Shown: piece by piece, positions 33,963 through 47,809 of the stretch
How the letters are laid out: every line of letters starts with the position of its first letter
How positions within the stretch are numbered: the first letter of the stretch is position 1
Assembly: GCA_001792895.1 (NCBI GenBank)
Contig: MARA01000004.1
Span: 2,594,328 to 2,658,327 of the forward strand
Length of the DNA: 64,000 bases
From: Lentinus brumalis
Lineage: Eukaryota; Basidiomycota; Agaricomycetes; Polyporales; Polyporaceae
Direction of reading: 5' to 3'
The notes under the pieces: model-generated
What the model was told of the DNA's origin: nothing
What the model saw: only the letters and a program-made list of their open reading frames with translations
Databases searched by the model: none
Made by a program: the position numbers and the translations under genes

Positions 33963-36301
33963 TGCAAGCTGGTTTCCAAAGAGATATACGGAACGTAAGC
34001 GTGAGCTAGGTCAGGCTATCTGGATATTCCGTGGGAGCGTGCGGCGCAGAATCTCGCCGCAGCTGCTGAAGAGAGGTTACGTGATAGGTGCAAGGTGCTT
34101 CTGTGCATGCACGACACAACGGAGCGCTGGTAGAACTTCCCTAAATCTTTCGAGGGCAGCTTGGGACTTACGCTAGCCTAGTTCATAGTAGAGACCTGTG
34201 TTGCCCTGGTGCTCTACTGCACACAAAGAACTCTCACTCAGACTGAGGCTCATTAACTATGGTATACCTCTACAAGACTGCAGGCTTGCAGTATGGCAAT
34301 GGATGGGATTCTGCTGAATGTGCAGTCCAAGGGAGTGGTTGCCCACGAGCATGGGACCCTTAGCAACGAGGAATAATACGTACCATGCTTCGAGAAGGTA
34401 CTGATCGGTACCCACATAAATTCCGCGGATGATGTCGGACCTCGGCCTACCTCACGGGAGCTTGCATGCTCTACAGTACTGATTCCTTGTATTGTTCCTG
34501 CAAGCTGACAGCCTCTAGCGGTGGTGAGTAGTATGCAGGCAGGAAGGGCATCCCCATGAGATAGACGGGGATGGTACCTGCTGGAGTGGCTCAAGTGCGG
34601 TACACAACAGTCCAGACCAATCAGCGGGCGAAGCTGTCATTACAGCCGCCAGGGGAGCTTCTGACCAACTTGGGCAGCTTCGGCATCTGAAATCAAGGGT
34701 AAAACGGTGTGGCGTGCGACGAGGTCATGCCGGGATCAGGGCCTGGATCATTCAGGCCCAGATGGCGGCATGGACATGTCCACGAGAACCTATCAGCTTT
34801 TGCTGAATGCTTATCCCTCGCGCATAAAATATCAGTAGCAGCACACAGTGCTGACATGCAGATACAATGTAGACTATGCTGCACTTACATTGAAGGCAGG
34901 CATATGATGCAGGAGCTTGGATGACTGAAGTCTTGAAAGCAGACCCCGAGAGTTCACAATTTAACAGTGTAAGGATTGAGAGGTAAGCCCAGTAGAAAGA
35001 GCTGCAGAATGCGAGATCTGCTCCATTATGGCACAGTAAGCTCCTGAAATTGGGTCGGAGGACGGACGAACGGGAGAAAGAGGCCGGATTCCGCGTCGGG
35101 AGACTCGGAGTTGTTGCCAGAAGAGGTGTCGAGCGAAAAAGGCAATGTAAGCGCTCTTCGAAATCGCGACCTTCGCCAATAGCGCGCGTTCGTGTTCCGC
35201 TCGTTCTGCTGTTGCAGACACAGCGCAGCCCAAGGTATGAATAGTCAACCCTAAAGTAAACTATGTACTAGCTAATACATGGTGCCAGGGCTGGTAAGAC
35301 ACCCGGAAATTGCAGTATCGTGGCAAGCAACGCTCTGCTCGTAGGCTGCAAGCCCAGGACATCCGCGCATCGACCGAGGTCTCTTGAATCAAGTCTTCAA
35401 CTTGTGGCGTCAGCGTCTACAGCCTCGTTACCGCCTGGCTAGCTCTGGATACTGCAAGTACACCGAATTGCCCTGGAATGGACGAAACACCGCGGAACGC
35501 TCGCTTTCAAGGACCCTGTCCTCGTCCCTTCGTGCGCCGACTGTCCGACAAAATTGGAGCCGGAATACAACCATCAAGTTCTCAGCGCCTCTATTACGTT
35601 GAGAAGGCATCTTCTGAGCCGAGACAGGGTTGTCGTCTGGAACTGCGCTAGTCGTTCTGCTCCGTCTGGCTGCGCCTGCCCTCGCCCGGTCTCACCGCTC
35701 GCCCTCTGGTTGGTCGGCACCCCGCATGCTCGTGCGAACCTGGGACATTCAACAAGTTAGAGTTCTGGAGCCCGTGACTCGCAGGTCCAGAACGTGTATG
35801 TATAAGTATCCCGTCATCTCGACGACTCCTCTCGCGCACCCGTACCCATTCCCTCGTGTCCCTCCCTCATACCCTCCCCCAATACTGGGTGATCTCCAAT
35901 CTCCTATTTTTTACACACTACTTACTATACATTTGCTGCTATGTCCCCCTCTGTTGTCTGCCTCTCCTTCGTGCTACGAGATACCTTGTCCCTCTGAGAC
36001 TTCTACAGTGCGGGCGTACATGTGTAGTCCTGCTTGTACTATCATCACTGTATATCCGTTTCTTCTCTGAGCTCTCGAGTTACCTCCCCCCTCCTCCTTT
36101 CCGACTCCGCATGGTCTATCTCTATTATTTGATCTACTCGCCCTTCTCGTCTCCGAGTCATGGATCATAGTGCCAGCTCCTCCACTCTTCCCCGCTACTC
36201 CCTCTATTCGCATGCCGGAAAGCTGACCGGTGAGTTCGTGCTCATCGTCACATATACTACAGCTTTGCTGAACGTCTGTTACAGCTTCAAATCTCGACAC
36301 A

Positions 36302-36988
36302 ATGCTTGCAAGAGGTACGCCTTCTACCAGATTCATTCGTTGATCGCTGGACTAACATCACCATCTCCGTAGTCTAAACAGGGCTACTCGAGCGACGAAG
36401 TACTGTCGTCCTCCAGTTTCCTCGCCTTCGCTGATCTCATGCTCGTTCTAGCTGGCCGTGCCCGGCCTTCGTACCTCCCAGCCTTACCCGATTACACGCA
36501 GAGTGTGCCACGGCATGTCGCAAGGTGAGCGCAACATTGTTCGTCTATTCGCGGTCCACCTAGCTAACCAACATCTATCAGAACCTCGTCATATACTGCT
36601 CTCGAACTACCAAGATAGACTTCTGTTACGAGCTATGCCTCGACCAGGCAGCTTTGCATGTCCGTGGCTTACCGCTCCGAGTATTGGAACAGCGCTGACG
36701 CGCTTCGCACAGATGGGCCGCCAGACGAATGCCTGTCGACTTGACAACTACTTCACAACTCTCACTGGAAGGTACGCCGACTCGTACAAGCTCTTTAACG
36801 ACTTCTATGCCTGACATTGACGTATTCAAGCCTTCAATATGCCCGTCGTGCTTGCTATACCATGGTGAACATTGGTTCGTTTGGGTCTGCGCACCAGGCC
36901 GGCCCGCAGCGACTGACTTCACGACCGTTGCAGCTCTGTCCACTGGCAGAACATTCGAGCCATGACTGACGAGCAGATCTGTCAGTAA
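36302..36988 (+). pseudogene. Gene A, type A copy (unit 4)
   Basis: Same defects as the unit-1 copy relative to type B; it has 3 extra bases at GAGTGTGCCACGG. Confidence 0.45.
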
Positions 36989-37673
36989 CTCGATAGAACG
37001 TACTTGCAACGGACTTGCCGGTCGACTCCAAGGACGACTGCCAGAATCGTGCACGGCCGCTCTCGCAGCACTGCAAGGATCTGCCGGCCATGCTTCGGCG
37101 AATGATGCGACGGTGAGTCGCACGAGCCTTTCACGGACTTTGTGCACGCTGACGGTTGCTCCTTTCATTGCAGCCGCTTTCGATAACAGCCTCGCAAGTC
37201 GCAGGCTCGTGTATCGCGCCCTGTGCGACTTCGGACTCACTGGCAGTCGCGAAGATCGCTATCTCCACACGCAGGGCGAGCATGTCCGCCAGCTCAAGGT
37301 AACATCACATTCGATTTCATGCGGCACAGGCTGACATGAGGCTTTGACAGGGCTCGGACGACAGCCCACGCCGACTGCACGAACGGCAGAGGTAAGTCTG
37401 GTTCATAGTATTCTGCGGTGATCTGTCTACTGACTGCGAGTACTGCAGGTTCTCGGCACTTCATGCGCCGGGAGGCATCCAGCCTCCCGCCATGCCCGGT
37501 GTGCGTAATCACGCCGTCAAGACATTCTGTACATCTCGGACCACCCCGCCCCGACCAGCCCGTGTCCAAGCGCGTCCCGCCACACGCAAGCAGTCCGGCA
37601 AGCAAGATCTATTGGTAGTAATCGCTGTTAGGTACATTATAGCGGCCTCCGTGCTCGAGTGTCGCCGACATAG

Positions 37674-38087
37674 AGACTTGCTTTGCCCGTCTTCCCGCCC
37701 CCGCGCCGGCTTGCGCTGCGTCGCAGATGCCCGGAGCACGCTCTGCGTCTGCGGTGCGCTCCGGACCTCTGTGTCCAGTGTCGGTTTCTGCTTCGTGAGT
37801 CTGTCCGCCAGGCGGCGTGTTTCGACTCGGTTTGGCCAGTACTGGCTTCGTATGTTGCTCCGGAGTCCGGGGAGTGGGACGCTCTCGTGCTCTTGTTCGA
37901 GATTGCGGGCTGCTTGCACGCAGGTGTCAGCAGACGTGTGCAGTGCGCAATGCGCACGAGTTTCCGGGTCTTCTTGTTTCCGCGTGGCGTTACGGAGCTT
38001 CGAGTCGACGCCGTCCGGCAGGATTGGCGAGTTCTTGCCGTCGACGGTGTCGCTGTGAGAGTTTGGGTACCGCACATGTTTGGTTGA
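37674..38087 (+). CDS. Copy of the 2611-3024 open frame (unit 4)
   Basis: Same frame and stop as unit 1; the upstream donor has lost a G (TTGGTAGTAA). Confidence 0.3.
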   Translation, partial: RLALPVFPPPRRLALRRRCPEHALRLRCAPDLCVQCRFLLRESVRQAACFDSVWPVLASYVAPESGEWDALVLLFEIAGCLHAGVSRRVQCAMRTSFRVFLFPRGVTELRVDAVRQDWRVLAVDGVAVRVWVPHMFG

Positions 38088-38401
38088 GCCGGAGAGCCGG
38101 GCAGTTCTATTGCCCGGGGCATGCACCTCACGGGCGGTTGGGAGCGTGTCTTGACGGTGTGCGCGCCGTGAACTGCGCCGTTCCGTCGCATGCCGCACCG
38201 TCGAACGCAGCGAAGATGGTCGCGGGCTTCGTTTCAGGACGTCCGTGCAGAGTTCCGACTAAGGGGAGAACGTGAGCATGACACGCAGAGATGGCCGGGC
38301 AGAGCGGACGCACCCATGCTGAGAGCTCGCACCTTGTCCCGGAGTATACGCACGCGTCCGGCGCGGTTGAGACCGAGTGCCCGAGCTCAGTTGAGTCTGA
38401 G

Positions 38402-39982
38402 ATAGCAGACGGCGCGGGCGGTTGATGCTCGGTCGTCGAGATACGGCCGGTCGGTCCTCCTGCCCGCGGAGGCAGTCGACGGCGTCGAGGTCGATGTTGA
38501 GGAGTCGCCTTCCAGCTGCCAAAGCGTGTTAGGCGGAGTCGTGAGTACCACAGCCTTCCCCCGGAGTGATTTGGAGGCAGCCGGGGAGACGTACCGGCCG
38601 GGAGAGCGGTGGCGAGTCCGGGGCAGCGCACTGGCACGAACGCGACATTCGCGACCTCCTCGGATCCGCGCGAAACAGCCTTGATTCAATGCGCTAGTGT
38701 TCGCGTAGCCGGGTCAACCGGTTTCGTGGAGATCCGGGGAGGGACCGCCGAGATACGGCCTGAACACTGACCTGGCGGGCAACCCGCTCGGGCTGGCCCG
38801 CGGACTCGATTTTCAAACCGGCCGTACCGGTGCGCAAGGTGGTCGCACATAGTCTCGAGGACTATTACGCCGCATGATGTGTTTTGCGGCCGTCCGGGTG
38901 CGGTGCGCGAGCGGGAGAGTCGGCGAGAATGGGCGGGCGGCGAATGTGCAATGAAATCGCACATTCGAGCGGTTTTGAGACCTGCTCGGATCCGCGCGAG
39001 ACGGACTGGGTTGGACAGAAAACGTCCAACGTAGGCCGTAGGGCCGTGTTTGACGGCGATGGTGCGAGAACCGGGAGTGATACGGGGGTTCGAGTGACGG
39101 GAGTGACCGCTGGCCACGGTGATGACGAGATGGCAGAACTCGTCCGGGCGGCGCGCAGCGTCGTCGTGCACACGCTAGAGGACCAGTACGGAACATATAA
39201 GTTGTCCGCCAGCCGTCTGGGTGCGGAAGACGGCCGGGAGAGTCGGCGCGAGCGGGCGGGCGGCGAAAGTGCAATGAAATCGCACTTTCGACCGATTTAC
39301 AGACCCGCCCGGATCGACGCGAGATGGTGCTGGGTGGACGGAAACGTTCAACGTAGCCCATAGCACCCGGTTTGACGGTGAGAGGGTGCGATTGGGGGAG
39401 ATACGGCGGTTCGAGCATGCGGAGGTGCCCGCGGGCCGCGGTGACGACGAGGTTTGGGAACTCGTCCGCGCAGCGCGCAGCTCGGCCGTTCATAGGCGGG
39501 AGGACTGGTGCAGCACTTTTGAGGTGTCTGCCGGCCGTCCGGAGGCGGAGGACGTGTGGGAGAGTCGGCGGGAGCGGGCGGGGCGGCGAAAGTGCAATGA
39601 AATCGCACTTTTGGCCGATTTTGAGACCCGCTCGGATCGACGCGAGAGGTAAACGCTTTGATAAGAAACGTTCAGCGTAGCTTGTAGCACTTGGTTGGAG
39701 GGTGATAGGGCGGGAACTGGATGTGCTAGGGCGGTTCGAGTAGACGAGGTTGGCCGAGGGACGAGGATGTCGAAGCGGTCGTTCCGGCTCCCGCATGCTG
39801 TATCCAGCGTATCGGTGGAGCCGTTGACGTCTGTTTGTCGTGCAGTAGATGGCTCGGTCGGCGGCGTGAGCGTGCGTCGGCCGGGAAGTCGAGGTCGTGC
39901 TTGAGTGCGCCATTAAACGGCGACTCCGAGCGCGATTTCCGACCTCCTCGGATCGGCGCAAACCCGCTTCGGCCTGTCGCAG
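38402..39982. repeat. Hairpin-module block, unit 4
   Basis: The first hairpin starts at 38941. Carries GGGTGGACGG like units 5 and 6, where units 1-3 have GGGTGGGCGG. Confidence 0.75.
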
Positions 39983-40916
39983 GGAGGTTCACGGGAGGCT
40001 GTGGGAGTTGCTTGTACGCTGATGCGGGGGATACGGACGAGTGATTTGGGAAATGGAGCGCGGGTTAGCAGTGAATCGACGATAGCACGACGTACCGTGC
40101 GCCGTTTATCAAGACAACAATATCCCTCGGTTCGCGTATTGTGCAGCTATCGAATGCGCCATGTTGCGCTTGTGTGCGGGCGAATGGGCGGGTGTGGTAT
40201 GCGATTTTGTCGCGCGCGCGCGAGCAAACACGTCTTGGCGGCCGTGCGTCGGTTTGGGGCGCGTTCTGGCGTGTTTCCGACAATGGAGGGTCCAGTGGGT
40301 TATGAACACGCGTGGATGGATATGTTGTGGTACGCGACTCGGGCGGACGAGTGGACGTGGGCGGTAGGACGCGATGTGAACGTGGCTAGGCCCGGCAGAG
40401 CAACTTGGACTATTGCAGCAACGCGTCAGTGTCATGTACGATATGTCTGAGATAGGGAGTACGCACCTGGCAAATTGGAGTGTATGTGCATGGCGTGGGC
40501 GTAGCTTGCCTGTGGCAGAAAGGTGAAGTGCAGCGATGGGCTGTGAGTTGACATGGCGTGAGCGATGTGTGCTAGCAGGCGGGATCGAGGGAGGAGGCAG
40601 CGGACGCGAGCGACTAATCAGGCAACGGGACTTCCGAAAGCGTCTGCCCGACGCAGAATTTGCGGGCGCGCGACCGACTTTGACTCAGACTCTCTGCCTG
40701 TCATACTGCGGCGTGGATTCTCCTCTAAGAGCTTGTATCATCAGGCTTCTGTTGCGCTCGCGGTGTCTCCCATTGCCCGCGACTCTGTGGCAATCTGGCT
40801 TGGATATGCCGTAGGATTGCTCAGTCCCTCCGCCCCTTGCCACCCTAGCCTCTCGTCGGCCGCCTCGTCCTCATCCTGACCTCACTCCTGGGCCGCATAC
40901 TGGAGGAACCCTCACC

Positions 40917-42335
40917 ATGTCTGCCTGGAACGTGTCCGTGCTCACTGGCGCCACGTCCGACACCGAGCCGACTCTGCTCGTGAACTTCGGAACCGCCAAG
41001 TACATCTTCAATGCAAGCGAGGGCATGGGCCGTGCATGGCTGCAGAGCCACCATTCTATCAGGAAGACGAAGGGGCTTTTTGTGACCGCTGCTGGGACGC
41101 ATAGGTGCGGTGGGGTGCCAGGTACGTGTTCATCCCATGCGCGTCGTGTGGACGTCCGGTCTGTGGCTACGACGACCGCCGAGCGAACGCGAGGCGTCCC
41201 TCGTCTCCATGTACAATCTACGTGACGCTGATACGCCGTGTCTATAGGCCTGTTGATGTTGTGCGCAGACGCGGCAGTGCCTGCAATCGACATTGTGGGC
41301 CCGTATGGTCTTATGCACTACCTCGCCACGATGCGCAGCTACACATACCGGTTCGTGACTCCTACTATATCTCTGTTGCAAATTCTCAAGCGTGTGTGTA
41401 GTTCGACTATGGTTGTCAAGGCAGTCGAGGCACCAACCGCTGTGGTCAGTGCACAACCGGCCGCTTCGCCCTCCCCGGTCTTCAAGGACGAAAATCTCTC
41501 GGTCTATTCGATACCCTTGTATCCTTCTGTCGACGGGGTCGATATCGGGGAGCCTTCGGCACGCCCACTCAAGAGGAAGCGATCGGCCTCTCCTCCCACC
41601 GCGTCCAAACGGTCCACTCCTCCACTCATTGACCGCGTGTTGAGTCCACGTCCCCGTATCGCCTACCCTGTCCGTGCAGGCGCGGAGAGAGAACTTCAAC
41701 CCAACGAGCCTTACCGGCGCGGACGCACAGGAATGGCGGAAGCTTATGTTGCAGGAGATGTTCCGATGCAGCCGCCACCGAAAGCGGACCCATCGACATC
41801 GAAGGGGGCGAAGCGGAGAGCAAACGCACTCCAAGAACCCGCCGACGAGCCGCCGCCGCCGCAGAACATGACGTTCGCTCCTGACCGCAAGTACGCGCGA
41901 CTGCCCGGTCTTGTCGCCGGTGGAGGCGTCGATCCTGCGACGTTGCCTACGCTTGGCTACCTGTGTTCGGTCCAAGTGTACGCGGCAAATTCGACGTCAA
42001 GAAGGCTGAGGAACTCGGTGTTCGCGGGCCTTTGCGCGGGCGCCTGACCAAGGGAGAGACGGTTACCTTCGAGGTGGACGATGGGCAGGGTGGGAAGATA
42101 CAACGCACTGTTCGACCTGAAGAGTGTGTTGGACCTAGCGAGGCACCACAGGTGAGTCTACTCGCGATGGGCAATGGGTTGCACAACTTAATAGTCGGCA
42201 GGCTGTTCTGATCCTTGACGTACCGACGCCTGCACACATTCCCTCTCTTCTCGCTTCATTCACCGACTCGCCGTTCTTCGCCAAGTACCGTTCCAAGGAC
42301 GAGAACATCCGGAAGGAGCATCCTCTGCACGCCGT
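40917..42335 (+). pseudogene. tRNase Z N-terminal half, frameshifted copy (unit 4)
   Basis: Exon 1 is 40917-41121. Exon 3 has losses near 41637, 41649, 41763 and 41966 (2 nt). The first intron lacks a few bases around 41170. Confidence 0.75.
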
Positions 42336-43128
42336 TCCTGTGCGTCGTGTGCAGCGTGCTCCCGGTGCGCCAGGAGTGCGCGTGCGGCGAGCGCCGATGC
42401 GCGATGCGGCGATCCGCGCCGATGCCCGATGCCCGATGCCCGATGCGTGCTGTGCTGCCAGAGAAACAAACGAATCGTTAGGGAGTCACTGGGCAGATAC
42501 TGGGCAGATCTGGCACTGGGCAGATGGCTGGGCAGCAGTAGCGGTGGTTGGAGTGGGACAGGAAGTGCGCACAGAAATTGTGTCGCGGGCAGGAGGACGG
42601 CAGGAGAACACACATGTACACTCGTCCCAGGAAATATATTTTTCTGCCCCCGCCGCTGCCCGTATGTCTGTTTTTCTGGGCGTCCTGCCTCTTCTGCATC
42701 TCGCCGCTAGAAGCTCGGAGTGCGTCTGCATCTGCATCTGCGGCTGCGGCTGCGGCTGCTCAGCGCTCAGCCCGCTGCCTCCGCTCTGTCCCTCCTGCGT
42801 CGTCTCGCTGGCACACCTCGAGGTTTCTGGAAATCTCTCGATTGCGTCTAGCTACGCGCAAGTACACTACGAGATGCCCTCCGCCGCTCGCTGCTGCTGC
42901 TCCTCGCCTGCTCTCTACCCCGCCGTCCGCCGGCCGACATCTCTCGCATCCGCCGCGCTGGCGGTGCTGGACACCGGCGACGTGCGCGTGGGACGTCCCC
43001 TCCGATATCTGCCGGGAAACAAACATCAGTATCCGGAAACCTCGCAGGAGAGCATCACGGATAGCTCACGCAAGTCCGGCTGCTGAGCCCGTCATCCCGC
43101 TGCCAGCTTGATCACGGCAACTGTCCCG
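42336..43128 (+). other. tRNase Z tail with minisatellites, unit 4
   Basis: Copy of 7950-8706 with its own repeat numbers and a reshuffled GCGATGC/GATGCCC segment near 42390-42446. Confidence 0.5.
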
Positions 43129-43924
43129 TTAGGATGTTCCCGGGGCTATGCGGACAGTGCCAGCTAGACGACTTGCGTGAAACTGCAGGGCGACGATGGT
43201 CAGCCAGCGCGAGCCTGGACACATCAGCGTCGATGACTCACCGGAGGACCATACGCGGCACTTCGTCTGCCCGCTCGCAACGCGCCGACGCTGCATTCGA
43301 AACAGCACCGTCGTACCAGCGTGCAGCGGCCAAATCGTTGCCGGGCAGCCTTCAGGACTGCACGCGACCTCGACCGGGCTATTCGAATGGCATGTCCGGA
43401 TCCCGTGTATGTCGGGTACGCCCGGAACAGCTGAGAAAGAACAGATGTGAGTGCGAATTCTAGTATTGCCGGGAAAGGAGAGCGACTCACCAATCAAGAC
43501 GCTATTGCGTCGTCCAGACTCTCTGGCTGGCTTGCCGCTGCCATAGTGCCCGAAGACGGTCTTTCCAGCAGCCTGAGCAATTACGCGAGTGAGTACTCTC
43601 TGTATGTGCGTATATGTCTCAAATTCTGTCCGGAATGCTCACCTGCAATCCTAGAGTGGAGCGCAAGAGAAGAGTGGCAGCGGACTGCCTGCCCGCTGCT
43701 CCGTGCCCGGCCACATCAACAGCGCCATCTTAGGATGCGTCGTTAGCGGCTTCAAAGAGACGAAATGAAACTCTGTACTTACGAGCTTGCGTGCCATAAG
43801 GGAGGCAGAGCAGAACCGCGTTCTGCGGTTCCTGGCCTGCCACTGCACAGATGGGCGCCTGCAGAGACAGGCGCGATTCGCCTTCTGCGAAGGCCGCTGC
43901 CCGTCTTCCTTTCCCATCCACCAT
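43129..43924 (-). CDS. Gene C, complete copy (unit 4)
   Basis: Same 203-aa four-exon model as unit 3, with one synonymous change (AAT to AAC) in the first exon. Confidence 0.55.
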
Positions 43925-43971
43925 CACCCCGCGCTGCCGGACCGCTCTCCCTCCCTCCCTCCGTCGATCTC

Positions 43972-44488
43972 ATGGTCTTCGACGCATACAGCGACGATCT
44001 CGCTGCAGCACATTCAGCTGAACTCAACGTAGGTCAGATTCTGGCAGGACTCGTCGACTCAAATCGGTACGTACCTCTATCTCATCACACCCGGCGACGA
44101 TGTGCGCATTGTGCGCCGACTTGACGTGCGGAGATCGCGCTGCCAGACTGTCGAGGTCCGAGTCTAGGTCAGTTGTCGACGACGACGACAGCGGCGGCAG
44201 AAGAGGTGAGTCATACATACCGCGAGGATGCTTCAAGGGACGAGGACGGCGACGGCGACACTGGCTGTCTTGTTCGCGGAGCTTGTCTGTGGGCTCGCTG
44301 TCTGGGATGGACGCGTTCTGGAAGAGAAAGGTGAGCGTGCGCTTCGATCGCCCTCAACGCGTGACGTCATGCATCCGAAAGAGGCAAGTCGCACGGCTGT
44401 GAGCGCGGACTGGATGCTCTGTTCGCGTCTTGAACACGGACTTGCTCGTCTTCTGTCGCGATCTGGGCTTGACGACTTGCTGCTCTGA
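43972..44488 (+). CDS. Gene D, unit 4, compensated indels
   Basis: A 1-nt loss in the acidic exon and a 2-nt loss in the next exon add up to 3, so the frame is restored at LFAELVCGLAVWDG. The third-intron donor is GTGAGT here. Confidence 0.45.
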
Positions 44489-44909
44489 CTTAAGCTTGCT
44501 GGCGACTACTGGGAGCGTCTGGACACCGCTGCGCAGGACCTCTGCTCGTCACGGCGTGCTGCTTCTCGAGCAGACCTCACTGGCAGTCTGCTGCGTCGCA
44601 AACCCACGTTAACAATGTACGATCCGACGCTAGGTACGTCCCAATACTTACTTGCGCGAAGTAATAGGTCCAGGACGCCGTGCGTAGCCCTTTGACCCGC
44701 TCTTGCGCTGCTCACAGCGGCGGCAGATGTCTTCGGCAATGTGCACGTCAACGTTGAAAGCGAACAGGTGAGCAGGTGCACGACGGCCGAGGATGGGAAT
44801 GATTTACCTCATGCCTCCTCGGCCCCAGAACTCGTGTTGAGGTGAGGAGACACTGGCTCTTATCCCATGCGCTGGTTTGCGAACGTTGCCATGCCAAGAG
44901 GTCCGTGGC

Positions 44910-45476
44910 TTACGCAGGGAGCCCGACTGAAGCTTGCCGCGGGAGCTGTTCGTCACCCGGATGGCAGCGGTTGCCGCCGTAATCCTGTAACCGGCGACGA
45001 AGGAAGGTCAGTCAACCCAGGTCGATTGAGATGTATACGCGCAGCAACGCGCACCGCGACTACGCTCACCTCTAGAGAATCGCGACTTTTGACATGCGTC
45101 GACGCGTCGCTGATGTCAATCTTGACGTGGGCATGGGCCACGGAGCTTTGCTTCACGTAGACTGAATTCCCGAGGCTGAAGAAGATGTGGTGAGTGGATG
45201 AGACAGGAGAGGGAAGGCAAAACTGCGTGCTGACCCAGGCGCGGAGGACAGCTGACTAGCAGTGGGATCTTGAGTCCTGCGCTCGACGGTGCCACGGTGC
45301 AGCTGGAGTCGGTAGTGGCGAGGTCGGGAGGTGAATGGTCTCGGCGGTGGGCGGGGACATGGTGAGTAGTAAGGTTGAAGGAGGAGCCTTGCTGTCGAGT
45401 CGAGACTCGACGTGCGGATTCTGCCGGTAGTGTCCGAGCTAGGAGGTAAATGATGTGTAATAGATCGAGGAGTCAA
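44910..45476 (-). CDS. Gene E copy, first donor altered (unit 4)
   Basis: As 33398-33962, but the GTGGGT donor region has lost bases (GCGCCTGGGTC), so the first intron may not be removed. Confidence 0.3.
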
Positions 45477-47809
45477 TGCAAGCTGGTTTCCAAAGATATA
45501 ACGAACGTAAGCGTGAACTAGGTCAGGCTATCTGGATATTCCGTGGGAGCGTGCGGCGCAGAATCTCGCCGCAGCTGCTGAAGAAGGTTACGTGATAGGT
45601 GCAAGGTGCTTCTGTGCATGCACGACACAACGGAGCGCTGGTAGAACTTCCCTAAATCTTTCGAGGGCAGCTTGGGACTTACGCTAGCCTAGTTCATAGT
45701 AGAGACCTGTGTTGCCCTGGTGCTCTACTGCACACAAAGAACTCTCACTCAGACTGAGGCTCATTAACTATGGTATACCTCTACAAGACTGCAGGCTTGC
45801 AGTATGGCAATGGATGGGATTCTGCTGAATGTGCAGTCCAAGGGAGTGGTTGCCCACGAGCATGGGACCCTTAGCAACGAGGAATAATACGTACCATGCT
45901 TCGAGAAGGTACTGATCGGTACCCACATAAATTCCGCGGATGATGTCGGACCTCGGCCTACCTCACGGGAGCTTGCATGCTCTACAGTACTGATTCCTTG
46001 TATTGTTCCTGCAAGCTGACAGCCTCTAGCGGTGGTGAGTAGTATGCAGGCAGGAAGGGCATCCCCATGAGATAGACGGGGATGGTACCTGCTGGATGAG
46101 TGGCTCAAGTGCGGTACACAACAGTCCAGACCAATCAGCGGGCGAAGCTGTCATTACAGCCGCCAGGGGAGCTTCTGACCAACTTGGGCAGCTTCGGCAT
46201 CTGAAATCAAGGGTAAAACGGTGTGGCGTGCGACGAGGTCATGCCGGGATCAGGGCCTGGATCATTCAGGCCCAGATGGCGGCATGGACATGTCCACGAG
46301 AACCTATCAGCTTTTGCTGAATGCTTATCCCTCGCGCATAAAATATCAGTAGCAGCACACAGTGCTGACATGCAGATACAATGTAGACTATGCTGCACTT
46401 ACATTGAAGGCAGGCATATGATGCAGGAGCTTGGATGACTGAAGTCTTGAAAGCAGACCCCGAGAGTTCACAATTTAACAGTGTAAGGATTGAGAGGTAA
46501 GCCCAGTAGAAAGAGCTGCAGAATGCGAGATCTGCTCCATTATGGCACAGTAAGCTCCTGAAATTGGGTCGGAGGACGGACGAACGGGAGAAAGAGGCCG
46601 GATTCCGCGTCGGAGACTCGAGTTGTTGCCAGAAGAGGTGTCGAGCGAAAAAGGCAATGTAAGCGCTCTTCGAAATCGCGACCTTCGCCAATAGCGCGCG
46701 TTCGTGTTCCGCTCGTTCTGCTGTTGCAGACACAGCGCAGCCCAAGGTATGAATAGTCAACCCTAAAGTAAACTATGTACTAGCTAATACATGGTGCCAG
46801 GGCTGGTAAGACACCCGGAAATTGCAGTATCGTGGCAAGCAACGCTCTGCTCGTAGGCTGCAAGCCCAGGACATCCGCGCATCGACCGAGGTCTCTTGAA
46901 TCAAGTCTTCAACTTGTGGCGTCAGCGTCTACAGCCTCGTTACCGCCTGGCTAGCTCTGGATACTGCAAGTACACCGAATTGCCCTGGAATGGACGAAAC
47001 ACCGCGGAACGCTCGCTTTCAAGGACCCTGTCCTCGTCCCTTCGTGCGCCGACTGTCCGACAAAATTTGGAGCCGGAATACAACCATCAAGTTCTCAGCG
47101 CCTCTATTACGTTGAGAAGGCATCTTGCTGAGCCGAGACAGGGTTGTCGTCTGGAACTGCGCTAGTCGTTCTGCTCCGTCTGGCTGCGCCTGCCCTCGCC
47201 CGGTCTCACCGCTCGCCCTCTGGTTGGTCGGCACCCCGCATGCTCGTGCGAACCTGGGACATTCAACAAGTTAGAGTTCTGGAGCCCGTGACTCGCAGGT
47301 CCAGAACGTGTATGTATAAGTATCCCGTCATCTCGACGACTCCTCTCGCGCACCCGTACCCATTCCCTCGTGTCCCCTCCCTCATACCCTCCCCCAATAC
47401 TGGGTGATCTCCAATCTCCTATTTTTACACACTACTTACTATACATTTTGCTGCTATGTCCCCTCTGTTGTCTGCCTCTCCTTCGTGCTACGAGATACCT
47501 TGTCCCTCTGAGACTTCTACAGTGCGGGCGTACATGTGTAGTCCTGCTTGTACTATCATCACTGTATATCCGTTTCTTCTCTGAGCTCTCGAGTTACCTC
47601 CCCCTCCTCCTTTCCGATCCGCATGGTCTCTCTCTATTTGATCTACTCGCCCTTCTCGTCTCCGAGTCATGGATCATAGTGCCAGCTCCTCCACTCTTCC
47701 CCGCTACTCCCTCTATTCGCATGCCGGAAAGCTGACCGGTGAGTTCGTGCTCATCGTCACATATACTACAGCTTGCTGAACGTCTGTTACAGCTTCAAAT
47801 CTCGACACA

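Larger units (their letters stand above)
23601..35067. repeat. Tandem unit 3 (type B)
   Basis: Third copy, 11467 bp. It has the longest minisatellites in the tRNase Z tail and a private rearrangement of about 90 bp near 28986-29015 in the spacer. The stretch 33963-35067 has no supported gene. Confidence 0.97.
35068..46581. repeat. Tandem unit 4 (type A)
   Basis: Fourth copy, 11514 bp. Its variable block matches units 1 and 5. The stretch 45477-46581 has no supported gene. Confidence 0.97.
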